This document shows, in pieces, positions 17,308-29,910 of a stretch of 64,000 nucleotides of DNA. The DNA is from Mesorhizobium sp. AR07. Its GTDB lineage: Bacteria > Pseudomonadota > Alphaproteobacteria > Rhizobiales > Rhizobiaceae. Both the position numbers and the translations under genes were made by a program. The first letter of the stretch is position 1, and the number at the start of each line of letters is the position of its first letter. Under the pieces are notes generated by a model. It did not search any database and was not told where the DNA came from. It worked only from the letters and a program-made list of their open reading frames with translations. The stretch lies in NCBI RefSeq assembly GCF_024746815.1, contig NZ_CP080525.1, positions 3,900,501 through 3,964,500 on the forward strand, read 5' to 3'.

Positions 17308-17733
17308 CTAAGCGCCAGTGAGACGGCCGCTCTCGGCGGCTTTATTCGCAACACGCCCCTGCCACAAGACCAGCGCCGGCACAGCCAGCAGTTCGACTGA
17401 CAGGCCTGCGATGTGCCCCAACGATGGCGCGCCGACCGTGAGCAGCGAGAAAAGCCGCGCCAGCCCGCCGGCAAACGTGCAGGCGGCAAGCAGCCGGAAC
17501 CGCTCGGTCCTGGTCTCGATGGCGGGAATGCAGCTGTACCAGGCGAGGCCGACAGCAAGGAAGAACCCGGACAGGAAGCGGAAATGGCTGTCGAGATCGA
17601 CCGGCCACGGTGCCGTGACATGCAGGAATTCCGGTCCCGACAAAATGCCTTCGAGGCCGACCAGCACCGGCGTCGCCGCCAGCACCGCGACGACGATCTG
17701 GAGTGAAGTCTTGCCGAATGTCTGTGTTTTCAA
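17308..17733 (-). CDS. DUF4345 family membrane protein
   Basis: 141 residues with four hydrophobic segments. The DLDSHFRFLSGFFLAVGLAW block after the first helix and the RLLAACTFAGGLARLFS block are what I associate with DUF4345 proteins; function unknown. It ends shortly upstream of the 6S RNA promoter, on the same strand, so read-through into the 6S gene is conceivable. Divergent from moxR. Confidence 0.75.
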   Translation of the reverse strand: MKTQTFGKTSLQIVVAVLAATPVLVGLEGILSGPEFLHVTAPWPVDLDSHFRFLSGFFLAVGLAWYSCIPAIETRTERFRLLAACTFAGGLARLFSLLTVGAPSLGHIAGLSVELLAVPALVLWQGRVANKAAESGRLTGA

Positions 17734-17867
17734 GCTGCCACCCCTTCAGCCCGCTGGCCTTGTGATAGAAACGGACGGTTCCTTCCAGGGTTTCAAGCGC
17801 CTTCGGCGCACCCTTGCACAGGCACGCCGGCCTCCTTACGGTCGCGGTGACCAACCAGGGAGCAAAA

Positions 17868-18707
17868 ATGCGTTTCGAAGGCACGGCGGCCTATGTCGCC
17901 GACAAGGATCTGATGGTGGCCGTCAACGCGGCGATCGCGCTGGAACGGCCCTTGCTGGTCAAGGGCGAGCCCGGCACCGGCAAGACGGAACTCGCCCGCC
18001 AGGTGGCGGCCGCGCTCGGCCTCGACCTGATCGAATGGCACGTCAAGTCGACGACACGCGCGCAGCAGGGTCTTTACGAGTACGACGCCGTCTCGCGGCT
18101 GCGCGACAGCCAGCTCGGCGATATCAGGTTCAACGACATCAGGAACTACATCAGGCGCGGCAAGCTGTGGGAGGCGTTCGCGGCGGGCAAGAAGGTCGTG
18201 CTGTTGATCGACGAGATCGACAAGGCCGACATCGAATTCCCCAACGATTTGCTGCAGGAACTCGATCGGATGGAGTTCTTCGTCTACGAGACCGGCGAGA
18301 CGATCCGCGCCGCGGTCAGGCCGATCGTCATCATCACCTCCAACAATGAGAAGGAACTGCCGGACGCCTTCCTGCGCCGCTGCTTCTTCCACTACATCCG
18401 CTTTCCCGACGTCGACACGCTGCACAGAATTGTCGACGTGCACTATCCCGGCATCAAGCAGAACCTAGTCCGGGCAGCGCTGACCCAGTTCTACGAGATC
18501 CGCGAGGTGCCTGGGCTGAAGAAAAAGCCGTCGACCTCCGAGGCGCTCGACTGGATAAGGCTTCTGGTCGCCGACGACATCGCGCCGGAAGACCTGCGCG
18601 CCGACCCGAAGAACGCCCTGCCCAAGCTGCATGGCGCGCTGCTGAAGAACGAGCAGGACGTGCATCTGTTCGAGCGGCTGGCCTTCATGGCGAGAAGGCA
18701 AGGCTAG
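17868..18707 (+). CDS. MoxR-type AAA+ ATPase
   Basis: 279 residues from ATG 17868. Walker A GEPGTGKT at 33-40, Walker B with VVLLIDEIDKAD near 116, sensor ITSNNEKELPDAFLRRC near 160. MoxR ATPases act as chaperone-like remodelers with a partner von Willebrand A protein. The likely partner is the CoxE-like VWA gene at 21813, normally adjacent in rhizobia but here 3.1 kb downstream behind three unrelated genes. The client protein is unknown. Confidence 0.92.
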   Translation: MRFEGTAAYVADKDLMVAVNAAIALERPLLVKGEPGTGKTELARQVAAALGLDLIEWHVKSTTRAQQGLYEYDAVSRLRDSQLGDIRFNDIRNYIRRGKLWEAFAAGKKVVLLIDEIDKADIEFPNDLLQELDRMEFFVYETGETIRAAVRPIVIITSNNEKELPDAFLRRCFFHYIRFPDVDTLHRIVDVHYPGIKQNLVRAALTQFYEIREVPGLKKKPSTSEALDWIRLLVADDIAPEDLRADPKNALPKLHGALLKNEQDVHLFERLAFMARRQG

Positions 18708-18732
18708 AACGTGCAAGTGTCGGAGGCCGCGG

Positions 18733-20292
18733 CTACGAGCAGGCCTCGCCAGCGGTCTGAGCGGAAGCATGTCCTCTTCCCTCCCGCGGCGCTATAGTCT
18801 TCGCGCCGAAGATGACGAAGCTGATGACGGCAAGGGCAAGAACGCCGATCCCGCAATACAGCATGACCCAACCAAAACCGTTGACCAGGGCGGCATGCAC
18901 GACGGCGCCGGATGGGTCGAGGGTCGCGAGCTTGGGTTGCGCGAGGCTGCCGAGGTTTCCGGTGGCGATCCTTTCCGCCAGCGCATGCAATTCATTCGGG
19001 ACGAGAGCCGTGCCAAAGGCGTCCCGCAGATAAGAAACAATCCCCCGCGTCAGCAACAGGCCCAGCACCGCGATGTTGATGGCGAGCGTGATCAGGCGCG
19101 CGCTGATATCGATGCCCGATGCCATGCCGGCACGATCCGGCGACACCGAGCCGGTCGTCGTGTTGGTGGTCGGTGAATTGGTCAGGCCGATGCCGATGCC
19201 GGCGATCAGCGTACCGGGCAGCATGCTCACCCAATTGGCTCCCTCCAGCCCGGAACCTATCCGCATGGCGATAAAACCGATCCCCAATGTCAACAGGCCG
19301 AGCGGGATCGCAATCCGCGCCTGATAGCGCGCGCGCAGGCGCTCGGCGGTCGAGGACATCAGCATCAGGGGAAGCGTGTAGACGAGCAGCAACAGGCCGG
19401 TCGTCGTGCTGTTGTAACCGAGAACGCCCGAAAAATAGATCGGCAGATAGATGATGAACGGCCAGTAGCTGAAATTCATGCCAATGCCGCCCATGATCGC
19501 GCCTGAAAATTGGCGGATGCGGAAGACGGAGAAATCGAACATCGGATAGGGATTGACCTTCTCGGCAACAAGAAACCCGATGAAGGCCGCCACCGACGCG
19601 ACAATCACGCCGATGCGGGCGCCTCCCCCGAGATCGGCGCCTTGCGTGATCAGATAGGAGAAGCCGAACACCGCGAGCGAGAGCGTCAGGATGCCGGCCC
19701 GATCAAGCTTCTGGGCGTTGTGATCGCGAGATTCCGTGACACCGGCAACGATGAAGACCAGGGCAAGGATCGCGAGTGGTACATGGATGAGGAACACCCA
19801 TTGCCAGCTCGAGAACGTTACGATCAATCCGCCGATGGCGGGACCGAAACCGAGCCCGATGCCCGAGACGACGCTCCAGGCCACGAAGGCCTTGCCGCGT
19901 TCACCGCCATCCTGAAATTGATGCGACAGCACGGCCACGCTGCAGGTAAACATCGCTCCGCCCGCGAGCCCTTGCAGAAAGCGCGCGACAATCAGAATTG
20001 GAGCGCTCGGCGCGAAGCCGCACAGCAGCGAGGCAAAGCCGAAGGCGATGGTGGTGATCACCATCACCCGTTTGCGGCCGAAACGGTCGGCCAGTGTCCC
20101 CGTCGCCATCAACACCGTGGTGCAGGCAATGGTGTAGGCATTCATGATCCACTGCAGATCCTTAAAATCGGCGGCGAGCACGCTTTCCAGTTTCGGAAGG
20201 ATCACCGGTACGCTGGAGATTTCGAGGCCGAACAGCAGCGAGGCAAGGCAGGCGCCCGCAAGCGCAACGGTGTTTCGGTCAATTTGAAGCAT
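18733..20292 (-). CDS. MFS transporter, 14-helix DHA2 type
   Basis: 519 residues from ATG 20292 (GGAAAG 8 bases upstream). About 14 membrane helices are visible, with the drug:H+ antiporter motifs GTLADRFGRKRVM (motif A, loop 2-3) and GSVSPDRAGMASGI in the later half. DHA2 members export drugs, dyes or metabolites. It is divergent from a LysR gene across a 136-bp gap, and that regulator probably controls it. Substrate unknown. Confidence 0.9.
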   Translation of the reverse strand: MLQIDRNTVALAGACLASLLFGLEISSVPVILPKLESVLAADFKDLQWIMNAYTIACTTVLMATGTLADRFGRKRVMVITTIAFGFASLLCGFAPSAPILIVARFLQGLAGGAMFTCSVAVLSHQFQDGGERGKAFVAWSVVSGIGLGFGPAIGGLIVTFSSWQWVFLIHVPLAILALVFIVAGVTESRDHNAQKLDRAGILTLSLAVFGFSYLITQGADLGGGARIGVIVASVAAFIGFLVAEKVNPYPMFDFSVFRIRQFSGAIMGGIGMNFSYWPFIIYLPIYFSGVLGYNSTTTGLLLLVYTLPLMLMSSTAERLRARYQARIAIPLGLLTLGIGFIAMRIGSGLEGANWVSMLPGTLIAGIGIGLTNSPTTNTTTGSVSPDRAGMASGIDISARLITLAINIAVLGLLLTRGIVSYLRDAFGTALVPNELHALAERIATGNLGSLAQPKLATLDPSGAVVHAALVNGFGWVMLYCGIGVLALAVISFVIFGAKTIAPREGRGHASAQTAGEACS

Positions 20293-20428
20293 ATCAATCA
20301 CTTTCCATCGAAGCATTCGCAGGTGAGCCGCGCTTTTCAAACTGCGATGGAGGTGACATAGACGACGCCTGACCATGAAAAAAGGCTATGTGTCTCTATT
20401 TCAGAGATGACAAAAAGGAATGATCGCG

Positions 20429-21292
20429 ATGGCCAGCCTTGATGTCGACGCCGTGCGGACCTTCGTGATGGTGGCCGATCTGCAGAGCTTCACCCGGGCG
20501 GCTGCCGCGCTGGGGAGTACCCAGGCGACGATCAGCGTCAAGCTGCGCCGGCTCGAAGAAAAGCTCGGCGCGCGTTTGATCGAACGAACCCCGCGCCGCG
20601 TCGCCCTGTCGGCAAGGGGAGCGGTTTTTCTCCCGGCGGCCCGCGAATTCCTTGCCGCCCATGAACGCGCCATCACAGAGTTTTCCGAGGCGCCCTGTCG
20701 GCTTGCTCTCGGCTTTGTCGACCATGTCGCGGGACCTGAGCTTGCCATACTGATCGCTCAGCTTCATGCCCACGATCCCTCGCTTGCGCTCAATATCAGG
20801 ATCGATACCAGCTCTCTGCTGGAGGAAGCTTTCGATCGGGGCGAACTCGATGCGGTCATCGTGCACCGGGAAAGCGGCAGTCGCCGGGGCGAAGCTTTGT
20901 CGCGCACCCATTATGGCTGGTTCGCGGCCCCCGCCTTCGAATGGCGACCCGGGACGCCCTTGCGCCTGGCTCTCTTAAGCACGGTATGCAACTGCCCGGA
21001 CCGTCTGAGAGCGGTCGAGGCGCTGGATAGAGCAGGCATCGCCTGGAACGAGGCTTTCGTCGGCGGCGGCGGCGCGGCCGTCAACATCGCGGTATCGGCC
21101 GGCTTTGCCCTTTCCGCCCTCGCCCACCGTGTCGTGCCCCCCGGCCTGATCGAGGTGGGCCGCAAACTCGGCCTGCCGCCAATTCCCCCCTCCGAGATTG
21201 TCTTGCATTCGCACGCTTTGGCGCCGCGGGCACGAGAGGCACTGCACATGCTCGCGACGGCTTTTCGCGAGTATAATTTGCCGGCCGGATAG
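20429..21292 (+). CDS. LysR family transcriptional regulator
   Basis: 287 residues from ATG 20429, favoured by AAGGAA 8 bases upstream; ATG 20420 is the alternative. The helix-turn-helix lies at about 3-62 (FTRAAAALGSTQATISVKLRRLEEKLGARLIERTPR). The effector domain is normal in length. It is divergent from the MFS exporter, the classic layout for a LysR activator of an exporter gene. Confidence 0.92.
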   Translation: MASLDVDAVRTFVMVADLQSFTRAAAALGSTQATISVKLRRLEEKLGARLIERTPRRVALSARGAVFLPAAREFLAAHERAITEFSEAPCRLALGFVDHVAGPELAILIAQLHAHDPSLALNIRIDTSSLLEEAFDRGELDAVIVHRESGSRRGEALSRTHYGWFAAPAFEWRPGTPLRLALLSTVCNCPDRLRAVEALDRAGIAWNEAFVGGGGAAVNIAVSAGFALSALAHRVVPPGLIEVGRKLGLPPIPPSEIVLHSHALAPRAREALHMLATAFREYNLPAG

Positions 21293-21358
21293 GCAAAGAT
21301 AGTCCTGATCCCGATTCTGTTGGGATGGATCGGATTCCAGACTTCAAAGGGAAATGAA

Positions 21359-21805
21359 ATGACCGAGATCACTGTTCGCCCGCTCGCGCAGGCCGACCAC
21401 ACCGACTGGCGCCGCCTGTGGACCGACTACCTGACCTTCTACGAAACCAAGCTGCCGGAAGAAGTCTATGCCGTCACCTGGAAGCGGCTGTTCACGCAAG
21501 GCGAGTTCGAGCCGAAGGGCTTCATCGCCACCCTCGACGGCAAGGCTGTCGGCCTCACCCACTATCTCTATCATCGCTCCGGCTGGTCTGAGAAAAACAA
21601 CTGCTATCTGCAGGATCTGTTCGCCGACCCGGACGTGCGCGGCAAGGGCGTGGGTGCTGCGCTGATCAAGGCTGTGAAGCAGGAAGCCGCAAAAATCGGC
21701 GTCAAGAACGTCTACTGGATGACGCACGAGACCAACGCCACCGCACGCAAGCTCTACGACCATGTCGCGCGCAGAACCGGCTTCATCGAGTATGATCTGC
21801 TATAG
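21359..21805 (+). CDS. GNAT family N-acetyltransferase
   Basis: 148 residues; ATG 21359 has AAAGGGAA just upstream. The acetyl-CoA loop is DVRGKGVGAALI at about residue 93-104, preceded by the strand NNCYLQDLFADP and followed by TNATARKLYDHVARRTGFIEY. It resembles the group annotated as broad GNATs with unknown acceptor. Its stop is seven bases before the VWA gene, so the two are probably cotranscribed. Confidence 0.88.
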   Translation: MTEITVRPLAQADHTDWRRLWTDYLTFYETKLPEEVYAVTWKRLFTQGEFEPKGFIATLDGKAVGLTHYLYHRSGWSEKNNCYLQDLFADPDVRGKGVGAALIKAVKQEAAKIGVKNVYWMTHETNATARKLYDHVARRTGFIEYDLL

Positions 21806-21812
21806 ATAGACG

Positions 21813-23003
21813 ATGTTCATCCCCTTCTTCCTCGAACTGAAGGCAGCACGCGTTCCCGTTTCGCTGCGGGAATATCTATCGCTGCTGGAGGGGCTGGAAG
21901 CCGGGCTGGTCGACTACGACGTCGAGGGTTTTTATTACCTCGCCCGCACGGCACTGGTGAAGGACGAGCGCCATATCGACCGTTTCGACCAGGTGTTTGC
22001 GCATGTCTTCAAAGGCATCGAGGCGCTTGGCGGGCCAGATGCCATGGACGTCGCGAACATTCCGGAAGAGTGGCTGCGCCGCCTTGCCGAAAAGCATCTG
22101 ACCGACGAAGAGAAGAAACTGGTCGAGGCGCTCGGCGGTTTCGACAAGCTGATGGAGATCTTGAAGCAGCGGCTCGAGGAGCAGAAGGGCCGCCATCAGG
22201 GCGGCTCGAAATGGATCGGCACTGGCGGCACCTCGCCCTTCGGCGCCTATGGCTACAATCCCGAAGGCGTGCGCATCGGCCAGCACGAAAGCCGCAACCG
22301 TCGCGCGGTGAAGGTGTGGGACAAGCGCGAGTTCAGGAATTTCGACGATGCCGTCGAGCTCGGCACCCGCAACATCAAGATCGCGCTGAAGCGGTTGCGC
22401 CGCTGGGTACGCGAGGGCGCCGAGGAGGAATTCGACCTGCCCGGCACCATCCACGCCACCGCCGAACATGGCTATCTCGACGTGCGGACCCGGCCCGAAC
22501 GCCGCAATGCGGTGAAGCTCTTGATGTTCTTCGATGTCGGCGGCTCGATGGATGACCACATCAAGAGCGTCGAGGAATTGTTTTCGGCGGCGCGTGCCGA
22601 ATTCCGCCAGCTCGAATATTTTTATTTCCACAACTGCCTCTATGAAGGCGTGTGGAAGAACAACCGCCGCCGCCATGCCGAGACGATCCCGACCTTCGAC
22701 CTCATCCACAAATATGGGCCGGACTACAAGGTGATCGTCGTCGGCGATGCCTCGATGAGCCCTCACGAGATTGCGCATCCCGGCGGCTCGGTCGAGCACT
22801 GGAATCCGGAAGCAGGCAGCGTCTGGCTCGGCCGCCTGCTGCAGCAATGGCCGAACGCGGTATGGCTGAATCCCGAGAACCAGAAGAACTGGGGTTTTAC
22901 CCACTCGATCGCGATGATCCGTGACATCTTTGGCGGCCGCATGTTCCCGCTGACGCTGGCCGGGCTCGAAGGCGCGACGAAGCAGCTTTCAAGAAAGCAT
23001 TGA
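21813..23003 (+). CDS. VWA domain protein (CoxE-like), partner of MoxR
   Basis: 396 residues. A helical N-terminal half begins MFIPFFLELKAARVPVSLRE; a Gly-rich link (SKWIGTGGTSPFGAYGYNPEG) leads to the von Willebrand A domain with the MIDAS-type sequence FFDVGGSMDD at about residue 241. The D-x-G-G-S form replaces the classic DxSxS, as in many CoxE-like proteins. These proteins work with MoxR ATPases. The cognate ATPase is most likely the gene at 17868. Confidence 0.88.
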   Translation: MFIPFFLELKAARVPVSLREYLSLLEGLEAGLVDYDVEGFYYLARTALVKDERHIDRFDQVFAHVFKGIEALGGPDAMDVANIPEEWLRRLAEKHLTDEEKKLVEALGGFDKLMEILKQRLEEQKGRHQGGSKWIGTGGTSPFGAYGYNPEGVRIGQHESRNRRAVKVWDKREFRNFDDAVELGTRNIKIALKRLRRWVREGAEEEFDLPGTIHATAEHGYLDVRTRPERRNAVKLLMFFDVGGSMDDHIKSVEELFSAARAEFRQLEYFYFHNCLYEGVWKNNRRRHAETIPTFDLIHKYGPDYKVIVVGDASMSPHEIAHPGGSVEHWNPEAGSVWLGRLLQQWPNAVWLNPENQKNWGFTHSIAMIRDIFGGRMFPLTLAGLEGATKQLSRKH

Positions 23004-23105
23004 GCTCGAGCATTCTTGGAACTGGGCAGGGGTGTAACAAATGCCTATCTTCATGCGAATATGAGCTTGCAATCAACAACGAGCCGGCAAGGCTGAGGAG
23101 ATCAA

Positions 23106-23510
23106 ATGGACACCCACACCTACCCTGTCACCCGCACCGACGCCGAATGGCGTGCACGGCTGACGCCGGAGCAATATGCCGTCATGCGCAGCCACGGCAC
23201 CGAGCGGCCGGGAAGCTGCGCCCTGCTCTACGAGAAGCGCGCCGGCACCTTTTCCTGCGTCGGCTGCGACCAGCCCTTGTTTGAATCCAAGCTGAAGTTC
23301 GAGAGCGGCACCGGCTGGCCGAGCTTCAACGACCCGGTGCCGGGTTCGGTCGAGAACACTGTCGACCGCAGCTACGGCATGGTTCGCACCGAATGCCATT
23401 GCGCCCGCTGCGGCAGCCATCTCGGCCATGTCTTCGAGGACGGCCCGCCGCCGACCGGCCTGCGCTACTGCATCAACGGCGTGGCACTGAAATTCGAACC
23501 TGCGGCCTGA
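23106..23510 (+). CDS. msrB: Peptide-methionine (R)-S-oxide reductase
   Basis: 134 residues. Zinc cysteines C51/C54 and C99/C102 and the catalytic cysteine C122 in LRYCIN are all present, as is SGTGWPSFNDP. MsrB reduces the R epimer of methionine sulfoxide in proteins, using thioredoxin. ATG 23106 has GGAGA 6 bases upstream. Monocistronic: a strong terminator follows. Confidence 0.96.
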   Translation: MDTHTYPVTRTDAEWRARLTPEQYAVMRSHGTERPGSCALLYEKRAGTFSCVGCDQPLFESKLKFESGTGWPSFNDPVPGSVENTVDRSYGMVRTECHCARCGSHLGHVFEDGPPPTGLRYCINGVALKFEPAA

Positions 23511-23537
23511 GCGGCAAACCAAGTGGCAGATTTTTGG

Positions 23538-23563
23538 AAAGGCGGCTTCGGCCGCCTTTTTCA
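23538..23563 (+). terminator. Rho-independent terminator after msrB
   Basis: Stem AAAGGCGGC / GCCGCCTTT with a TTCG loop, followed by TTTC. It starts 28 bases after the msrB stop. Confidence 0.85.
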
Positions 23564-23585
23564 TTGACGAAATCGGGAACCCTGA

Positions 23586-23879
23586 TCAGACCACGATCAT
23601 TTCGCCCAGCGTCATCATCCAGGCTTTGGCACCAGGATATTGTTCGGCAGTTCGCCACACGGCCAGCGTCAGAAACAGACTGTAGGGCATCGGTGCAAAA
23701 TGAACCGCGAGCACGAGGCCAAGCGGCATCTTCAACCCGAGCAGGATGAGCGCCAGCGCTGACGAGGCAATGCTGATCGCGGTGCCGACAAAGACAAGGT
23801 CGCGCCAGAACAGCCGATCAAGCGGCACCTGGCCTTGCCAGCGGGAGCGGAAGAAGGATCTCATGACTTCCGCGGACAC
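23586..23879 (-). CDS. Small membrane protein of unknown function
   Basis: 97 residues from the GTG at 23879, or 92 from the ATG at 23864. Two hydrophobic helices (about 28-48 and 52-75) are separated by a short loop. No family recognised. The GTG lies seven bases after the stop of the next gene upstream on the same strand, which suggests they are transcribed together. Confidence 0.6.
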   Translation of the reverse strand: MSAEVMRSFFRSRWQGQVPLDRLFWRDLVFVGTAISIASSALALILLGLKMPLGLVLAVHFAPMPYSLFLTLAVWRTAEQYPGAKAWMMTLGEMIVV

Positions 23880-23886
23880 CGGCGAC

Positions 23887-24327
23887 CTATCCCTGCCCGA
23901 GGACTTCGGTCACCGCCCGCTCGATGCGCGAGGCTTCCGTCACCAGCCAGTCGGCCATGGCCGGCCAATTGTCCTCGGCAAAGCAGTTCACCCGCCACAT
24001 CGAATTGATGCCAAGGCCCTCGCAACTCTGTTCCGGCCTGAGCTTCAGCCTGTCTTCGATCGCCTGCTGGAACGGCTTCAACCGCGACCAGGCTTGCGTG
24101 GCGCCGAACTTCTCATTGCGGCCGAAGAAGACGCCGACATGGTTCTGCGCCGGCGCGACATACATGGAGAGAACCAATGCGAAGTCCGGCAGCCCGCGCT
24201 GCCAGAACCAGGGTCCGCGCCTCGCCAGCCGTATTCTCTCCTCCGGATGCCGCTCGTCGAACAGCGTCCAGAAGCCGCGCTGGCGGAATTCAGAAGCGCG
24301 GCGGGCGCCGAAGTCGAATTCGCTCAT
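23887..24327 (-). CDS. Hypothetical protein, possibly DUF4268-like
   Basis: 146 soluble residues with a regular pattern of aromatic and charged positions: FWTLFDERHPEE, FALVLSMYVAPAQNHVGVFFG, RLKPFQQAIEDRL. The layout resembles the DUF4268 domain seen at the end of some plasmid and restriction-associated proteins, but I am not sure of it. It starts 50 bases downstream of the gapR stop and precedes the small membrane protein. Confidence 0.65.
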   Translation of the reverse strand: MSEFDFGARRASEFRQRGFWTLFDERHPEERIRLARRGPWFWQRGLPDFALVLSMYVAPAQNHVGVFFGRNEKFGATQAWSRLKPFQQAIEDRLKLRPEQSCEGLGINSMWRVNCFAEDNWPAMADWLVTEASRIERAVTEVLGQG

Positions 24328-24377
24328 GGTCAGAACCGTATCTCCGGCAACCGCGTCGGGTGCCGGGCCGGTTAGTC

Positions 24378-24638
24378 TTACACCATGCCGAGCGCGGCCT
24401 TATAGAGATCGAGGATGGTTTCCTCTTCCTGCCGCTCGGCCTGATCCTTCTTGCGCAGCCGGATGATCGTGCGCATCGCCTTGGTGTCGAAACCGGTGCC
24501 CTTGGCTTCGGCGAACACTTCCTTGATGTCGTCGGAAATGGTCTTTTTCTCTTCCTCGAGCCGCTCTATGCGTTCGATGAAGGCACGCAGCTGGCCGGCG
24601 GCAACAGTCTGGCTGGTATCGGTGATATCGTCGGCCAT
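24378..24638 (-). CDS. gapR: DUF2312 / GapR family chromosome-structuring protein
   Basis: 86 residues from ATG 24638. VAAGQLRAFIERIERLEEEKK, the AKGTGFDTKAMRTIIRLRK block and the acidic ending are the full DUF2312 domain. In Caulobacter this protein, GapR, forms clamps on overtwisted DNA and helps replication and topoisomerases. The family is nearly universal and short in alphaproteobacteria. An in-frame upstream ATG is not needed. Confidence 0.93.
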   Translation of the reverse strand: MADDITDTSQTVAAGQLRAFIERIERLEEEKKTISDDIKEVFAEAKGTGFDTKAMRTIIRLRKKDQAERQEEETILDLYKAALGMV

Positions 24639-24762
24639 GTTTTTCTCCACATCGTTTCCGCGCCGCGACTCGGGCGACGACGGCGGCAAATTTGAGCCGG
24701 TTCGATGCCCGACCGGCGGCGGCGGGTCAAGCCGTTATCGAACAGGCCACAAGGGCATGTTC

Positions 24763-24845
24763 CCGAAAAGTGGGCACAGGTTTTCGCTGGAGATCGTGCC
24801 CAAGCACAGGGATGGAGTCCCATCCCGATTCCATCGGGATGGAAC
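24763..24845. repeat. Degenerate palindromic repeats between gapR and pyc
   Basis: A worn copy of the GCATG...CCGAAAAGTGGG element (24763-24800) is followed by a perfect hairpin CCATCCCGAT / ATCGGGATGG (24820-24842). No T-run follows on the minus strand, so it is a weak candidate for the pyc transcript end. Confidence 0.5.
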
Positions 24846-24897
24846 AGGCTCGAGGGCCGCCGACAGAAGCCGACAGCCCGCCCGTTCTCTGCGGCTC

Positions 24898-28356
<3,459 letters not shown>

Positions 28357-28603
28357 GGACGAACTCCGGACAGTGTCGGGGAAGAAACTGGCGTCATGAT
28401 TAGCGCGAAAATGCTGCAGTGCAAACAAAATTGACGCCGATTTAAACCGATTTAAATCGAATCTTTGCACCAAAGCCGGCTGCATCCGTCCGAATGCGCA
28501 AGAAAGTGCCGGCGTTACTGTTCAAGGCATGATCATTTTCCGGCTAAAGGCCGGCTGTATCGGCTTGCCGGACTCATCTCAAAAGGGAGCATGCTCAAAA
28601 GAA

Positions 28604-28632
28604 AAATGCCCGGCGCGAGGCGCCGGGCATTC
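28604..28632 (-). terminator. Rho-independent terminator after livK
   Basis: Read on the minus strand: stem ATGCCCGGCGC / GCGCCGGGCAT with a 3-base loop, then TTTTTCTTTT. It lies 22 bases beyond the livK stop. Confidence 0.88.
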
Positions 28633-28653
28633 GTAAGAATCGAGACTGAAGGC

Positions 28654-29772
28654 TTACTTCTTCTGGATGTAAGTGTACTTGCCGTCGTCGCCCTTCTTCC
28701 ATTCGTACATGACGTAGCCGGGCAGCGTCGGATCGCCCTTGGCGTCATAGGACAGGTCGCCGAGCACGGTCTTGAACGGGCCGTTCGCATGCATCGCCTT
28801 GGCAACCGCCTGCGGGTCGTTCGACTTGGCAGCGGTCGCTGCTTCGGCGATCGCCTGCACGGCGGCGTAGGAGTAGAGCGTGTAGGCTTCCGGCTCGAAG
28901 CCCTGCGCGCGGAACTTCTCGACCAGTTCCTTGTTGGCGGGGATCAGGCGCGGATCCGGGCCGAACGTGTTGAGCGTGCCCGCAACCGCGTCGCCCGCGA
29001 TCGAAGCCAGCTCGTTCGACACGATGCCGTCGCCGGAAACCAGCGTCGCCTTGAGGCCTTGGTCGGCCGCCTGGCGGATGATCAGGCCGGCTTCGGTGTG
29101 CAGGCCGCCCCAGTAGATGATGGAAACGCCGGCTTCCTTCATCTTGGCGATCAGCGCCGAGAAGTCCTTGTCGCCGACATTGATGCCTTCATACATGACT
29201 TCCTTCACGCCCTTGGCGTTCATCGCCTTCTTGGTTTCGTCGGCAAGGCCCTGACCGTAGGTGGTCTTGTCGTGCACGACGGCGATCTTGGCGTCCTTGA
29301 AGTTCGCGGCGAGATAAGCGCCGGCAATGCTACCCTGCTGGTCATCGCGTCCGCAGGTGCGGAACACGTTCCACAGGCCGCGCTCGGTGAACTGCGGGTT
29401 GGTCGCGGCCGGCGTCACTTCGACGATGTTGTTTTCCGCATAGACTTCCGATGCCGGGATCGAGACGCCCGAGTTGAAGTGGCCGACCACGAACTTGACG
29501 CCGTCGCCGACGAACTTGTTGGCGACCGAGATGCCCTGCTTCGGATCGGAGACGTCGTCGCCAACCTCGAGCTTGATCTGCTCGCCGTTGATGCCGCCCT
29601 TGGCGTTGATGTCGGCGACAGCCGCTTCCGCACCCTTCTGAAGCTGTGCGCCGAAGGCTGCGTTCGGACCGGTGATCGGGCCGGCGACGCCGACCAGGAC
29701 GTCAGCCCACGCGGCGCCGCCAAACGCGACGAGCGCGCCCAGGGCGACAGCGGACAATAGTGATTTTCTCAT
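28654..29772 (-). CDS. livK: Branched-chain amino acid ABC transporter, periplasmic binding protein
   Basis: 372 residues from ATG 29772 (GGGAG 8 bases upstream). A signal peptide (about 1-23, ending in GGAAWA) precedes a type I periplasmic fold with the family landmarks GVAGPITGPNAAFG, YAENNIVEVTPAATNP and DDQQGSIAGAYLA. Its expected ligands are Leu/Ile/Val or other hydrophobic amino acids. It is the last gene of the livH-M-G-F group but has its own 138-bp upstream gap and terminator, so it may be expressed separately at a higher level. Confidence 0.94.
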   Translation of the reverse strand: MRKSLLSAVALGALVAFGGAAWADVLVGVAGPITGPNAAFGAQLQKGAEAAVADINAKGGINGEQIKLEVGDDVSDPKQGISVANKFVGDGVKFVVGHFNSGVSIPASEVYAENNIVEVTPAATNPQFTERGLWNVFRTCGRDDQQGSIAGAYLAANFKDAKIAVVHDKTTYGQGLADETKKAMNAKGVKEVMYEGINVGDKDFSALIAKMKEAGVSIIYWGGLHTEAGLIIRQAADQGLKATLVSGDGIVSNELASIAGDAVAGTLNTFGPDPRLIPANKELVEKFRAQGFEPEAYTLYSYAAVQAIAEAATAAKSNDPQAVAKAMHANGPFKTVLGDLSYDAKGDPTLPGYVMYEWKKGDDGKYTYIQKK

Positions 29773-29910
29773 GTAAAACGCTCCCATTTACGGAGTGGGC
29801 GTGGATGAAGCTTTCATGCGATGCCCACTCTTATCGCAGAAAGCATAGTTTGCCGATTTTCAGGCACTTGTCACGCCGATTCATCCCCGAAGCGGCGTTA
29901 ATGATGAACG

